A DNA stretch of 64,000 nucleotides from Dioszegia crocea (lineage: Eukaryota; Basidiomycota; Tremellomycetes; Tremellales; Bulleribasidiaceae): contig BCKK01000002.1 of the NCBI GenBank assembly GCA_001600615.1, positions 2,014,809-2,078,808 of the forward strand. The letters are read 5' to 3'. The position numbers and the translations under genes were made by a program. Shown here in pieces: positions 34,099 through 45,034 of this stretch. Numbering within the stretch: position 1 is the first letter of the stretch; every line of letters begins with the position of its first letter. Under the pieces are notes generated by a model, which saw nothing but the letters and a program-made list of their open reading frames with translations, was not told the DNA's origin and did not search any database.

Positions 34099-36039
34099 AT
34101 GTCGCTGAGAGATCAATCGTGCTACACGCTCATCCTGCAGCAGTCCGCGGTGGATCCGGCAGTCGTTGAGCTTGTAGAAGTCGTGGGTACCAAACGGGAG
34201 GCGAGGTATGCGAGGGTAAGGGAACAGAGACCTGATGGAGGGGAGGTATACTCGTCGGTGTTATATGGTGGGCTCTACCGCATCACGCCAATCAGAGTGA
34301 AGAGCTAATGCTAGATCAGACTTCTTCAACGGTGCCAAACTCGCCGCGACGGGCTATTCAGCTGAAAGGGGGTCCAAGCAGCGTCGACTTCAGCTACATG
34401 GACCGGACGAAGAGGTGCCTTTTGATCTGACTGCCAAGATGTCTTTTGTAAGTCACATCCCTCCTTTGGTTGTGAATAGGAAGGCTTATAATCAGGAATG
34501 GACGTTTGTCTTTGGAGGCAACAGGTTCCGATGGACGAGGGAGATCTATGGCAAAGATTACATCTGCTCGTTGGACCGGAAACCTGATCCCAAGGTGGAG
34601 ATCTGCCTGTAAGCTGATGACCCGATCAGGATGCTGATCATACAGTGCTCGAAGTGTCGACAAGAACGATCCCGCTCGGATCCAGATTCTACACTACAAC
34701 CTTGAGAGGTTCCCAAATGAGATTACCGACCTACGAGGACTGGAGACGCTTCTAATCATGACGTATGTTACCGGTCCTTGGCCTTCATACCACCACCTAC
34801 CATCTTGTCGTGTTGGTCATCTGTTGCTAATGTAGTCCCAGATTCATGTCATTTATCGATGCGAGTGAAGAGCGCTCTTCACGTCCAGTGGTTTCCCCGC
34901 CTATCCCATCGCCTAAGATGTCACCACCCTTGTCCGGGTCCGGGTCCGCATCAGGTGGCGGGATGTCCGCACTAGGACAAACCACCGGGAGACCAGCTCC
35001 CCAACAGGCGGTAGTTCCTGAAGATTTTGAAGCTGTACGTATTCTTCGTCGCAATTGCTGGTGGACTGCGGTGACTAATGGTATAGGAAAGCGAGAATGA
35101 AATCAGGGTTGGAAGGCAGAGCGATATAGATGAGCGTATAGCTCGCGCTGTTGGGCTTCTCATGGTGAGCTAGCTTTTGACATCCAGATAATAAGAAGGA
35201 ACAGAAGCTCATATGCCAGGATCCATCAGTTCTGTTTGTGATTATCCGTACTGCGGAGCCGGCCGTTGCGCAGAAGGCTTTGCAGATTGCCTTGGGCGTG
35301 ACGAGGTGTGTCACCTTCACTTGGACCGTGCGCCGGGACACAAGCTGACCAGGACAGATTCCGGCATAGGGAAGGCTTAGCCGACTTACATCAATATGTC
35401 GTTGAGCAGACAGAACCAGATCCCCCATCTAAGCCTGCTAAAGGACCAAAGGTTATCAAGTTGGATGATCCTGTCACTCCTACACCTACCCCAAAGTGAG
35501 TACCTTTGTATCACACTCGTATCTCGGTCTTGATACTGACTCGTTGCAGACGCCCATCACAGCCTTCCACATGCCTCAACATCTCCATCTACCTGTCCAC
35601 GATACAATTGCCTGACCTGGTGCCAAAGGTCCGCCCAGTCAACCCAACCAATGGTCAAAGTGCCAAACCCGGACAAGGCTCGAATCCGAAACCCCCGGCG
35701 CAGGAACTGCGCAAATCCAGCGGGAGTTCCAAGCCGCCAGCGCAGCCTATACAGATACCGTCGCAACCTGTTCCCTCTCTCCCGCCACTGAAATCAGCCA
35801 ACAAGCCTGCGCCTGCAAAGGCACCAGCGATGCCGTCGAGGCCTTCGCCAAGTCAGGCTATTGTGAATCCGATTCCGAAGCCCTCGAAGTTCCCAAAACC
35901 ACAAACGGGGCCTTCGGTGGCGGCTCTACCTCATCCCTCCACAGCACCACCACGGCCCCCACCACCTTCAGCTGCGGGTGAAGGAAAGGCGAAGAGTGAT
36001 TCCGTAGTCAAGAAGTTGATAGCGATGAGCCGGAGATGA
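34099..36039 (+). CDS. Conserved-looking protein of unknown function, β-rich N-terminus and Pro-rich C-terminus
   Basis: I do not recognise this gene. About seven exons join in frame. Residues 1 to about 180 look like a globular, β-rich domain: SCYTLILQQSAVDPAVVELVEV, SVLYDFFNGAKLAATGYSAER, DLTAKMSFEWTFVFGGNRFRWTREIYGKDYICSLDRKPDPKVEICLAR, ILHYNLERFPNEITDLRGLETLLIMT. The alternation resembles tubby-C-like/LURP-type β-barrels, but that is only an impression. Next is a Gly/Ser linker and a short helical segment (DERIARAVGLLMDPSVLFVII). The last about 190 residues are almost pure Pro/Lys/Ser/Ala (disordered) and end KKLIAMSRR. Start at the first ATG of the exon, 198 bp from the CRAL-TRIO start. 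Confidence 0.68.
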
Positions 36040-36254
36040 GACGAGGACGGTCTTGTACGAAAGTGACATGCACAAATGCTAGAGAGGCCGATCTAAAGGT
36101 AAACTGATAGTGCTACAAGCGAGCGATTAAACATGAATCCCTCCACCTCGTTCTTCTTCGTCAAACCCCTTATTTGCTTCTGACCAATCTATCGCCTGGA
36201 TTCCCGTTTCAAATTCCCAATGAAGTACCGAACTCGTGTTTCTCCGCCATACAT

Positions 36255-36960
36255 TTACTCCTCATCTTCCTCCTCCTCTTCGTACAGTCCCAAAAGGTAC
36301 GCCTTTCCGACCCTATACGCCTTGATGCAAATGAGGAATTGCTCTGAAATCTTCTCGAGCGCCTCCTTCTCCGATAACGCCTCGCCCGTTTCCTCATCCC
36401 GCTTGTTTCCGTAATGCTGGATTCTCTCGCATGCATCTTGGACTTTGATTATGCCCAGAGCGGCCGAAGAGCCTTTGAGAAAGTGACCGAGGGATGATAG
36501 TGAGGCGAGGTTGCGGTCTTTCCTGAAGAAGGTTTAGCCGAATGCTCTCCGTTTTACATCCATAAAGTGGAGATGCAAGATGTAAGAGGCAACTCACAGT
36601 GCTTCTTCGATCTGCCTGAACGTCTGCTCTGCCTGATCAAAGAATCCCCAAACGATGCTCTTGCTGAAGGCATTGGGCTCCTCATCCCCAGATCCATCAT
36701 CCTCGTCTTCGTCCATATCTCGGATCTGCTGGAACACCTCAATGTCGATGACACCATCGGCAGATGCGGGAGCCTGGGTATCAGCAAGAGGTTTCGTAGC
36801 AGCGCAAGCTCGAGCGATGATGCCTGTCTTGGCGGTGGCACGATCAAAGGACGAGAGCTCATGGACATACCTTGACTTTCTCAGCTAGAAGAGCTTCGAC
36901 ATCGACCGCTGTGGTGCCATTTGATGGAGCAGCCGAAGAGCTTGCTGTTGGAGACGCCAT
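36255..36960 (-). CDS. YPD1: Ypd1-type histidine phosphotransfer protein
   Basis: An HPt protein of about 175 residues that carries phosphate between hybrid histidine kinases and response regulators (Ssk1, Skn7) upstream of the Hog1 MAP kinase in fungi. It has an Ala/Ser/Thr N-terminus, then VIDIEVFQQIRDMDEDEDD, FSKSIVWGFFDQAEQTFRQIEEAL and the HPt signature LSSLGHFLKGSSAALGIIKV with the phospho-accepting His, followed by DACERIQHYG. The C-terminal helix reads IKAYRVGKAYLLGLYEEEEDEE. Four exons. It is convergent with the unrecognised gene and divergent from COG4. A hybrid kinase that could feed it begins at 58838 in the same window. Confidence 0.92.
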
Positions 36961-37319
36961 TGTAAGGGGTGATGAGGCTGTGCGTTGATGGAATGTGCGT
37001 TGGATCGCTGTGGCGCTTTGAGTGATCGAGGCGAGGTCCGGGCGTGAGATGCTACGGGACTTTCCGCTGGAGCTGCGATTTTTTTGCGAGCTGTGAGGAT
37101 CACGCCTTGCTGTACCGGTCGGATAGGCAGGGAGAGTGGTCTATATGTAAAGTATGATAAGTGTGTGAATGTCTAGCTGATATGGGACAGGTGGGCGTTT
37201 TTCGGTGGCGTTCCTTTCGGCCAGCTCGGCGTGATGTGTTACGTAATATATTCCATTCAACCATGACTTTGGGACACCCACCATAAGGGTAGCATACCAT
37301 ATCGCACTCACTCTTGCTC
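36961..37319. other. Divergent promoter region YPD1 / COG4
   Basis: A 359-bp head-to-head gap holding the two promoters and the TTACGTAA site given separately. Confidence 0.45.
37239..37246. promoter_or_regulatory. TTACGTAA palindrome (bZIP/Yap-type site)
   Basis: An eight-base palindrome matching fungal Yap/AP-1-like bZIP sites, 74 bp from the COG4 ATG and about 280 bp from the YPD1 ATG. If used for YPD1 it would link the phosphorelay to stress control. Inference from sequence only. Confidence 0.35.
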
Positions 37320-40300
37320 ATGTCAGCCCCTCAGCTGTCGCCCGTGAAGCTGCCGGCGTCTCTTCCAGATGTACGAACATTGACAACTCCCGAAGAAATC
37401 ACAGCCCGACTAGCTCTGATAGCTCGACGCGAATCCGACCTGACTCTCGCGCTCAACGCGCTCATTTCCGACCGAACGCATATCGACTCTGCGCTCTCTC
37501 GCCTACGGATCGTAGGCTCGCATGTCAGCCGGCTAGCTGTGGAGGTAGATGGAGGGTCTGTACCATTCGGAGCGGCCCCACCGCCGTTCGGAGCTTCGTC
37601 GAGGGGATTGGGATTGCAAGATGGGGAAGGGGACGGACCGGGTGAGGGGCTCGTCGAGCGGATAAGAAAGGTGTGGGAGACGAGTGAAAGAGTAGGAGGG
37701 AAAGTCCGAAGGCTAGATACGGAGATTGGACGGGTGAAGGAAGCGGTGGATATTGTTACTGAGGTTATGGAATTGAAGGTATGTGTTGCGGCAGCCAGAA
37801 GCGCAAGAGCTGATTTGTAGAATGCCCTACAAACCTGCTCGGCAGCTATTACGAAGGAAGACTGGGAGTCGGCAGCGCGAGCTTGTAAGCGCGCAATGTC
37901 AATCAGGGGAGATGTCATTACGGGTGATTATGCAGGAATCGTAGTGGTGAGTTTTGTATCTTCCGTTGAATGCCAGACACCCTAGGATAAGGCGTTATCA
38001 TCTTAGCACGGCTGACACATCAGCCAACACCTCTACAATCCCTACCCCCACCGCAAATGCTTCACAAATTGCGGAATACCCTCTTACATACCTTCCGGTC
38101 TGAATTCGACGCAGCTGCGTCGCGGAAAGACCAGCAGGCCGTCTCGCGCTTCTTCCGCTTATGGCCTGGTATCGATGCGGAAGAAGAAGGATTAGAGGCA
38201 TATGGTGACTTTGTGGTGGGACTTGTAAAGGCGAGAAACGCTGCGGCTGGAAAGCGTAAGTTCTGCGTTGCAGAGTATTGTTGTTGTGCACGCTCAATCT
38301 ATAGCCTCGTCACCTATGTACTACCTCACCCAGCTCACTTCATTACTCGAAGCTATCGCGCATATCATAGACCAACATCAGCCGGTGGTGGAGAAATACT
38401 ATGGAGTAGGGCGGATGCGAAAGGTTGTCCGGAGGCTGGTAGAAGAGAGCGACCGGGTACTCCGGGGTCTAGTCGAGGGGTGGGAGGAAGAACGGCGCGT
38501 CGGACGCCTGGTAAGTTGACATTTTGCCACAAATGCGGGCTCACTGCTGATTGACTTAGATATCCGAAACGAAGCAGACTAAATTCCCCTTACTCATCAA
38601 CCCCTCCCTCCTCCCTCCCCTTTTCCCTTCGTTGGCATCAACAACCACCGGCCCACAATTATCCGTATCGGCAATAGCCAACAGCGCCAGTTCGCACTTG
38701 GGCAACATCTCATCGGCTACTGCTCTACTACAGCAATATGCTCAAGGCGGAAGTACTGGCGCTGTCAAGAAGGGCGCTTCGCCGCAATTGGGTGCGGAGG
38801 AAGAGCCGAATGGACCTGATCCGAAAGATGTCGATAAAGTGCTGGGCGAGCTGGTTGCGCTTGGCGGGCGATGGGCACTGTTTAGGCGTTTCGTCAATGG
38901 CAGATTGGAGGTGAGTGTTGTTGGGGCGTCAGGGCTCTTTGACCTGTGACATGGGACTAGACTGATGAGTTCCAGGAAGATACGCCAGAGGATGATGCTG
39001 GCTCGCCAATGAAAGTCGCTCCGGAGGAAGACTCGTCTACCGCTCCACCCATAGTGTCAGAGATCACTTCGCAAGGGGAGGTACTCGAACAATCCGGAAG
39101 TCACAAAGCGATACAAAACCTGCTGAGAGTATACTATGAGCCACTCGAATTATGGTTTCTACGAATTAGCATTGAAAAGGTAATCTTACCCCACACTGTA
39201 TGGATTCGATGCTGATATGCAGGCTCACTGCCTCGACTCGCCCGACACCTCTTCCCAACCCGTCGTCTCATCTCTAGTGGACGATACTTTCTACCTGATA
39301 AAGCTCGTCTTGAACCGGATCCTGTCGTGTGGCTCCCTATCTACGCTCCGGTCTATGCGTCAAAAGCTGGGCGAAGTCATTGAGAGGGATTTTAACGGGA
39401 TCATCAAACGGCGTATGGAGGCTGTTTATGCGGGTCAGGCGGTGAATGAGCGTGAGAAGGAGAAGAGCAGGGATCAACGCTCGGCATTTGTGGTGCGTAT
39501 TGTGGTTTAATGCGTAGCAGTAATTTGCACCGCTGACATCGTAGATATACCTGAACAACCTAGATGTTTCGGCAGATTATATGGATCGCCTTATCCTTAA
39601 TGCGCAAGACTCAATATCGAATGTTTTTCTAGAAGAGGAAACGGAAGAAGTCAAGAAGGAGTTGAAGGCGCTCGGTGGCACTTCTGGGGATTTCCGAAGT
39701 ACGGCCAGGGTGAGTGATTGCGGCCCCCATTTCCGGTTCCCATAAGCTAACGAATCAGAACGGCCTTGAACAGCTTTTCAACCAACTCACAAGACCGCGG
39801 CTGCGTGCCCTTCTGGATGAATGTTACAGAGACACCTCGTACCTTATGGATGACGATGAATACGCCGAGGCGGAAGAAGGGGATATGGTGCGGAAGCGAT
39901 TCCAGCGTGCATGGGAGGGGCTTGTTGATGGTTACAAGGTGAGTTTATTCGTCGAAAAAGGTTTGATTGTGACTGACCAGTCCAGGACGCATTGACGGAT
40001 CATAATTATCAAATCTTGTTCAACCTCACTGTGGAGACGCTCGTCAGACCGTGGGAGAAGACCGTAATGGGGATGAGATTTACAGAGGTCCGTTTGGGGA
40101 GTCTCAGCTCGGCGATGGTATGTCTGGCTGACTCTTACAGCTCGGTGCAATCAGGTACGATCGCGATATTCGTGGGATCGCCAATTATCTGTCAACCCAG
40201 ACCAACTTCGGCGGAGTCAGAGAGAAGTTTACGCGATTACAGCAGATCGGTACTGTGCTCAATATGGATCAGGTATGTCGCTTCTACATCAGCGTATACG

Positions 40301-40414
40301 GTCGTGGCTGAAATCTACCAGGAAGAAGACCCAGAGGAGTTTTATTCCAATTCGGGCATACCGTGGCGAATCAGTAAAGCAGAGTATAATGCCGTATTGG
40401 AGCAGCGACAATGA
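37320..40414 (+). CDS. COG4: Conserved oligomeric Golgi complex subunit 4
   Basis: A lobe A subunit of the COG tethering complex for retrograde intra-Golgi traffic. The protein of about 850 residues is split over roughly 12 exons. The N-terminal coiled coil is TPEEITARLALIARRESDLTLALNALI and VRRLDTEIGRVKEAVDIVTEVMELKNALQT, then the ITKEDWESAARACKRAM block. The middle has LHTFRSEFDAAASRKDQQAVSRFFRLWPGI, the COG4 hallmark, and PMYYLTQLTSLLEAIAHIIDQHQPVVEKYYG. The C-terminus has VDDTFYLIKLVLNRILSCGS, IYLNNLDVSADYMDRL, ALTDHNYQILFNLTVETLVRPWEK and the final LGAIRYDRDIRGIANYLSTQT and ISKAEYNAVLEQRQ. The real ATG is at 37320. Its stop is 43 bp from that of the DENN gene. Confidence 0.9.
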
Positions 40415-40457
40415 GATGAAGGTTCACCCTTGGTTCATTGTCTTATTTGTACAACTA

Positions 40458-42350
40458 TCAATCACTCTCAGTGCCCAACCCAGCAATAAAGCCCCATTCC
40501 GCACCTAATTCTTGCCAAAAGCTCGCCTCGTCCGCGCTCACATACAGCTTTGTCCCTGCCAACTCCTTCACGTCCCTATCGCTCAATTGCCTTCTGCGAC
40601 CATCCCCCATACCCTTTCCTGCGACCTGAACCAGCCTCGCATGAAGGTGGAAAGTCGAATGATACAGTTGACGCAATATCAATCTCCCCCTTCTGACTGC
40701 TCCGTCCTCTTCTCGCCCTATTCCCTCACCCGTAAATAGACCCTCTGCCTCATCGTCCCCCTCGATATCTTCCAGATCCCGGGGGATCAATAATGCCCTT
40801 GCATCGCCATCACCATCCTCTTCGTCCAGATGGATATCGCCTAGCCCGGCCCGGCCTCGGCCTACTGCATACTCACACACCCCGACGCAGAGGGACCAGA
40901 GACTGCTGATGACGTCGAAAGCTAATAGCCACCATCCGCCTTGACCGGTATATAGATGTCGGCCAGAAGATGATTGGGCGTAAGATGCGGAGTGGAGGGA
41001 GGGGCCATGTGTGAGGGAAATGGAGGGTGGGGAGGCATCGAGCAGGAGAAGAGAGCGATAGAGGGGTAGATCGGCTAGGTGGTAACTTGTGCCTATGGGT
41101 GTTTTGGCTTTCGGCTTTGAAGGCGATGGGGATGAAGATAGTGTGGGTGGGCTGGTTGAGAGGTCGAGGAAAAGATCATAGACTGCATGTGCGCGATAGA
41201 TGGCATCGGAAGTTGCTAAAAGTGTCAGCGTGGATGGTTCAGTGTACCAAACGTAGACTCACTCGCTACCCATCCACCTTTCCGCTCTTTTAGGGCTGTG
41301 AGCTCCATAAGTCCCACATTCCCTAGCCAGACGCCTATACCGCCTATTGAAGCGGGGGCGAGGGCCATTGCTGCGATACACCACGCAAATGCTCCGACTG
41401 GTAAAAGCGGGGGTTGAGAATATAGCAGCTGTAGTTTTAGTAAGGGAGCTGATATACTTGAGCGCACGATGAGACTCACTATTCGCTTTCCTGTTAGAGC
41501 GGCTTTGTAGATGGGGATGATGAGCGGTCCGAGGATTGATAGGAGGGATGGGAGGTAGGCGATGGGATGGTCGGGCTGGGCGGGGGGTAAGCTTGTGACT
41601 GTTGAGATGCACGATGTCCGCACTGGGTCCATCCTGCCTTAAGACGAGACAATGCTTTGTCCAAACGCAGACATGCAGGGGAGACACGTACCGATACCGT
41701 CCCTCTTCCCTCGACTAACGTCCGGACCATCTGCACCCTATCGCCTTTCCCTTTCCTTGCTGGACCGCCGTTCTGCCCATCGCGATCTCCCCTGCTCTCC
41801 TCCCACGCAGTATCCAGCAAATTCCTCGCTATATCCCCATCAAAAGGGTTCCCAACCGCCTCAAGCCGATCGTATAGATCTTCCAAGGCCGGTCTGAGCT
41901 CAAACAGATCTTCAGGGAGATCAGATGCTGGGACTTATCAGCTACATCTTCACTGTTCCGAGGCGTCTCTCTGGAGAGAATACCAGGCTCTCGCTGAGAC
42001 CTGCTGCAGACTCACAGATGATGACGCCCAATGTGCCCATTCGCCTTCCTCGACCCTCTTCCACCGGTCGATTCCTGAACAACCCAGCTCCTGGCCATCG
42101 GGACGCATGGGTGAATGTAACCAAATCCGACTCGAGCAAATGTAGACCTGAAGGGAGAGAGATATGTTCAATGTCCTCAGAAGGTATATCAGAGTCTGTA
42201 CATCAGCTTAAGGTCGCGATGCGGTATCAGAGACATCCGAGAGCAAGGGATAGTAAGCTGACCTGTCGACTGGAAGTAAATCGTCGTTTGACCTTTGATG
42301 TCGTCAAAGTGGGTAAGGAACAGGGCTGATATGGGAGGTAGGGCCGCCAT
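40458..42350 (-). CDS. LCHN/DENND11 (Anr2)-like DENN-type protein
   Basis: A probable DENN-domain protein of about 510 residues in many exons. The opening MAALPPISALFLTHFDDIKGQ fits the first β-strands of the uDENN/longin part. Then HISLPSGLHLLESDLVTFTH, the AGLFRNRPVEEGRGRRMGTLGVII block, LFELRPALEDLYDRLE, and IAYLPSLLSILGPLIIPIYKAALTGKRILLYSQPPLLPVGAFAW, which is the typical cDENN order in LCHN-type proteins. The C-terminal half has WWLLAFDVISSLWSL and an acidic loop, ending LGTESD. DENN proteins regulate Rab GTPases. The family assignment is from pattern memory and should be treated as likely, not certain. Convergent with COG4. Confidence 0.65.
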
Positions 42351-42744
42351 GATTGACTGCAGCTTCGATGACTCGGTCTTAGAGCCTAGACCGGGTATTG
42401 GGAAATGCGGAGGAGAGAAGGTTGATGCAGCTCGGATGCGAGATGAAACGTATCATCGCGAGGAATTCTGGCTGAGCTCGGGCGAGTCAGAGTCTCAGTC
42501 CGCCCTGGCTCCGCTGAGCGATGCCCATCAGTGACCTCGTGCCTATCGCACCTGGCTAGTGCTGCACTTATGTGCAATGCGCCCACCCTTGAATATGCCT
42601 CGAGTACCGCTGCTTCCCTTCGCCATTACAAACTGTGTCGAACCGACCAAGATTGCTAGAATTGGGTCGTACTTCGTTGCATGGTATATGTAATCTACAA
42701 AGCGCAACCCCGACATATCGGCCTGCGCCTCTCGCCGACGTGGT
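42351..42744. other. Intergenic region between DENN-like 5' and RPT5 3' ends
   Basis: A 394-bp gap with the DENN-like promoter and the RPT5 terminator. No gene or repeat recognised. Confidence 0.45.
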
Positions 42745-44886
42745 CTAAGCGAAGTACTGGATCGTCAGCATGGAAGGCTGATTTCAACGTGTTTATGTAG
42801 ACTCACATGGTGCTCCTTGGCCTTCTTGGCCTGTACTTCTAGTATTCCCCCGTAGAAATGTTCATGGTTGAGCTTCGTAGCATTTTGACGAAGAGCCAGC
42901 TGTATCGTTAGCAGATGTTTCACTCAGTCGCAAAGCAGGCGTCGCGAGATCTTGGACTCACCATTCCCGCCTCCACACACACAGCCTTCAATTGCGCCCC
43001 ATTCATATCTTCCGTCGAACGCGCCAGTTCTTCAAAGCTGCAATTGGGTCAGCTCAAACCTTCTGATCGATCGCCAAATTATCAGGCTGAGAGAGACGGG
43101 GACGTGAACTCACTTAACACCCTCGTGGTTTAACTTTCTAGCGTGAATCTGGAGAATATTTTGACGAGCAGACTCATTCGGTAATGGGAATTCAATCTTT
43201 CGGTCCAATCGGCCAGATCGTAGCAGCGCAGGGTCCAAAATATCAATTCGGTTCGTAGCGGCGATGACCTAGTATGTCAGCTAAGCACAGCGGCAAAATA
43301 CCGACAAGAGAAAACAAACCTTGATCCGACTATCACTCGAAAATCCATCGAGCTGATTCAACAATTCCAACATTGTCCGCTGTACTTCTCTGTCACCGGA
43401 TTTATCACTGTCGAACCGCTTCGTCCCGACCGCATCCAACTCGTCGATGAAAATAATTGCTGGTGCCTTCTCTTTCGCCAATTCGAAGGCATCTCGAACC
43501 AGCTTGGCACCGTCACCAATGTACATCTGAACGAGGGCTGGTCCGGCCAGTTTGAGATAGCAGGCGTTTGTCTGGGCAGCACAAGCTCGAGCGAGAAGTG
43601 TCTTTCCAGTTCCTGATGATCAGCAAGAGCGAGTGTGTGAAGAGTGAGCCCATGTACGTACCTGGTGGACCATACATCAGACAGCCCTTTGGTGGGGTGA
43701 TACCGAGCGTCTTGAATTTGTCCGCTTGTTGCATGGGCAGAACACTGAATGGTCAGCTGGTATCTGAACGGAGATTTTCACTATCCCTACAAAAGTCAAC
43801 TTACATAGCCTCAACCAACTCCTCAATCTGCTTATCCAGCCCACCAATATCGGTATATGTCTCCGTTGGCCGCTCGTCCACTTCCATAGCCTTCACCCGG
43901 GCGTCATATTCTGTCATGTCAGCTGATCGTCGTCGCATTGGTGCGGCTCTTTTAACTGACCAGCAGGAAGTTTGTCCAAGATAAGGTACGAGTCCTTGTT
44001 CACTCCTATCAAATCTCCAGGGATCAACTCGTTATGAGGCACTAGTCCGATCATGGGTAGGAACACAGTCTACGGCGGTCAGCTGATGATCTCACTTAAC
44101 AGAAGCGCTGAATACAAGCTCACTTGTCTAGTGGAAGTTTTGATAGTTGCGCATTTTGTCTTCTTTGCGCTGTGCTCATTGTGCGCTCCTCCATCTTGCT
44201 CTTCCGCATCCACATCGAGAATCTGAACAATTAGCGGCGTGATCTGGACGGAAGCGGTCGATCCGGCCGCGGAGTAATTATTCGCCCATCATCCATTCAC
44301 TCGTCATCAAGATCACTCGATCCCGTTCTTTTCATCGTCCATCCATTGCCATACCATTCGTCCCACAATCCGATGCAGCCCAAACACGCTCACTCACCTC
44401 AACCACCTTGGACACCAAATATGGCAGCACTTTGTTCTGCTTGATTTTCGTCGTATTATCTGCGATTTTCTGCCTAATCAGATATCGTCCACAGTGTCAA
44501 ACCAGGATCCATCGCACCTCCACCATCTCATTCCGCTCATGATCCAACCTCAGCTTCTCCTGCCTCATCATTCTGATTTCATTATCGATCATTCGTGCCT
44601 GCATCTTGATATCCTGCTCTGTTCCCTGTGCTCGTCAGCGGGGCTTCCCTCTACAAAGCGATGAGAGTGAGCTTGCACTCAGAACACCCTCTGGTATATC
44701 CTCTAGCGTATCCTCTTTTGTCTGAGGCTCCTCCATGGCGACATCCTCGGTTCCGGCCGTTGCAGCCTCGGCAGCCGCGGGCGTTTCTGTCTCTGTCGAT
44801 GGCGCCGCGGTATCATCTTTCGCCGCTGATGATGCTGGTGTCTCGTTTGGAGGAGGGACTGGGGGGTCTGATGCTGGTGCGGACAT
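42745..44886 (-). CDS. RPT5: 26S proteasome regulatory ATPase Rpt5
   Basis: One of the six AAA ATPases of the proteasome base. The N-terminus is an Ala/Thr/Glu-rich tail ([17 protein letters not shown]...), then coiled coil [24 protein letters not shown] and the OB ring ([39 protein letters not shown]). The AAA domain follows: [21 protein letters not shown], Walker [20 protein letters not shown] (split by an intron), [15 protein letters not shown], Walker [12 protein letters not shown], sensor [17 protein letters not shown] and [15 protein letters not shown]. The C-terminus is KEHHYFA, giving the HbYX motif that opens the 20S gate. The Y-F-A-stop lies alone on a 12-nt exon (42745-42756) behind a 50-nt intron. 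IDELDAVG and the HbYX end identify Rpt5 among the six. Confidence 0.95.
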
Positions 44887-45034
44887 TGTGAGTAGTGGTG
44901 AGAGTGATGGAGGAATGTTGAATTGTATGTAGCTTGTGGTCAACGCGCTCGTCAGCGACGCCTGGCCTCGGAAGTATTCCTGTCGTTTACGTAAACCTCC
45001 ACCCACACCCACCACTCACTCACTCACTCAAGCC
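44887..45034. promoter_or_regulatory. Divergent promoter RPT5 / unrecognised gene
   Basis: A 148-bp head-to-head gap. No PACE-type proteasome element (GGTGGCAAA) is present in it. Confidence 0.4.
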
